A stretch of 6,583 bases of DNA from NCBI GenBank assembly GCA_963643985.1, contig CAVINP010000104.1:1-6583 (forward strand). Reading direction: 5' to 3'. The position numbers and the translations under genes are program-made. The DNA is from SFTH01 sp963643985 (GTDB lineage Bacteria > Bacillota > Clostridia > Christensenellales > Aristaeellaceae). Position 1 is the first letter of the stretch. The number at the start of each line of letters is the position of its first letter. Below are positions 6,527 through 6,583 of the stretch, one piece after another. Under the pieces are notes generated by a model. That model did no database searches. It was given only the letters and a program-made list of their open reading frames with translations, and was not told the DNA's origin.

Positions 6527-6583
6527 GGATCCCCTGATTAATTCGGCGGCGAATCTGAGCGTGCCTTTTGCGCTATCTGCTTC
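6527..6583. other. non-coding tail with weak dyads
   Basis: After the aminotransferase stop there are two small inverted repeats: ATTCG/CGAAT (6541-6545 and 6550-6554, 4-base loop) and AGCG/CGCT (6558-6561 and 6571-6574, 9-base loop containing TTTT). Neither is followed by a T-run, so a standard terminator is not supported within the window. The region is cut off by the window edge. Confidence 0.4.

Noticed and set aside
1..6583. CRISPR array, tRNA or rRNA gene, insertion sequence, riboswitch or defence system
   Set aside because: No regular direct repeats, no cloverleaf or CCA-type end, no transposase or long terminal inverted repeats, leaders of only about 30-36 bases, and every long frame is explained by metabolic or regulatory genes.

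Overview
The window looks like chromosomal DNA from a moderately GC-rich member of the Bacillota, probably a Clostridia-type gut anaerobe. The reasons are a bifunctional HPr kinase/phosphorylase of the Gram-positive type, strong AGGAGG-like ribosome binding sites, sigma-A-type promoters, and a ROK glucokinase directly beside hprK. GC is about 60-68 % in the lines I counted in the core genes and about 40-55 % in those counted in the leftmost gene. The assignment rests on gene content only; genus cannot be read from this sequence.

Layout, left to right. Bases 1-148 hold no gene I can support, except a possible GTG start running off the left edge on the minus strand. Next come five minus-strand genes: a membrane acyltransferase of the fucose-4-O-acetylase type (149-1207), peptidase T (1244-2452), a ROK glucokinase (2455-3408), HPr kinase/phosphorylase (3422-4366) and a Cof-type HAD phosphatase (4370-5179). 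Read in transcription order they are HAD, hprK, glucokinase, pepT, acyltransferase. The first four are separated by 3, 13 and 2 bases, with each downstream ribosome binding site inside or at the end of the upstream gene, so they are almost certainly one operon. The acyltransferase follows after 36 bases with no visible terminator and may be a fifth member.

A 156-base gap (5180-5335) carries two back-to-back promoters. One drives the minus-strand operon (TTGCAA, 17 bases, TACAAT). The other drives a plus-strand class I/II PLP aminotransferase of 396 residues (5336-6526; TTGACA, 17 bases, TATTTT with an extended -10). The last 57 bases hold only weak dyads.

Taken together, the operon links carbon-status sensing (HprK phosphorylates or dephosphorylates HPr at its regulatory serine) with entry of free glucose into glycolysis (glucokinase), a phosphatase that may act on sugar phosphates, and tripeptide use (PepT). 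The divergent aminotransferase adds amino-acid nitrogen metabolism. I see no defence system, mobile element, CRISPR array, RNA gene or clearly novel system here. The points most worth checking are two Asp-to-Asn differences around the HprK P-loop, the compact glycolysis-sensing operon, and the lower-GC acyltransferase at its end.
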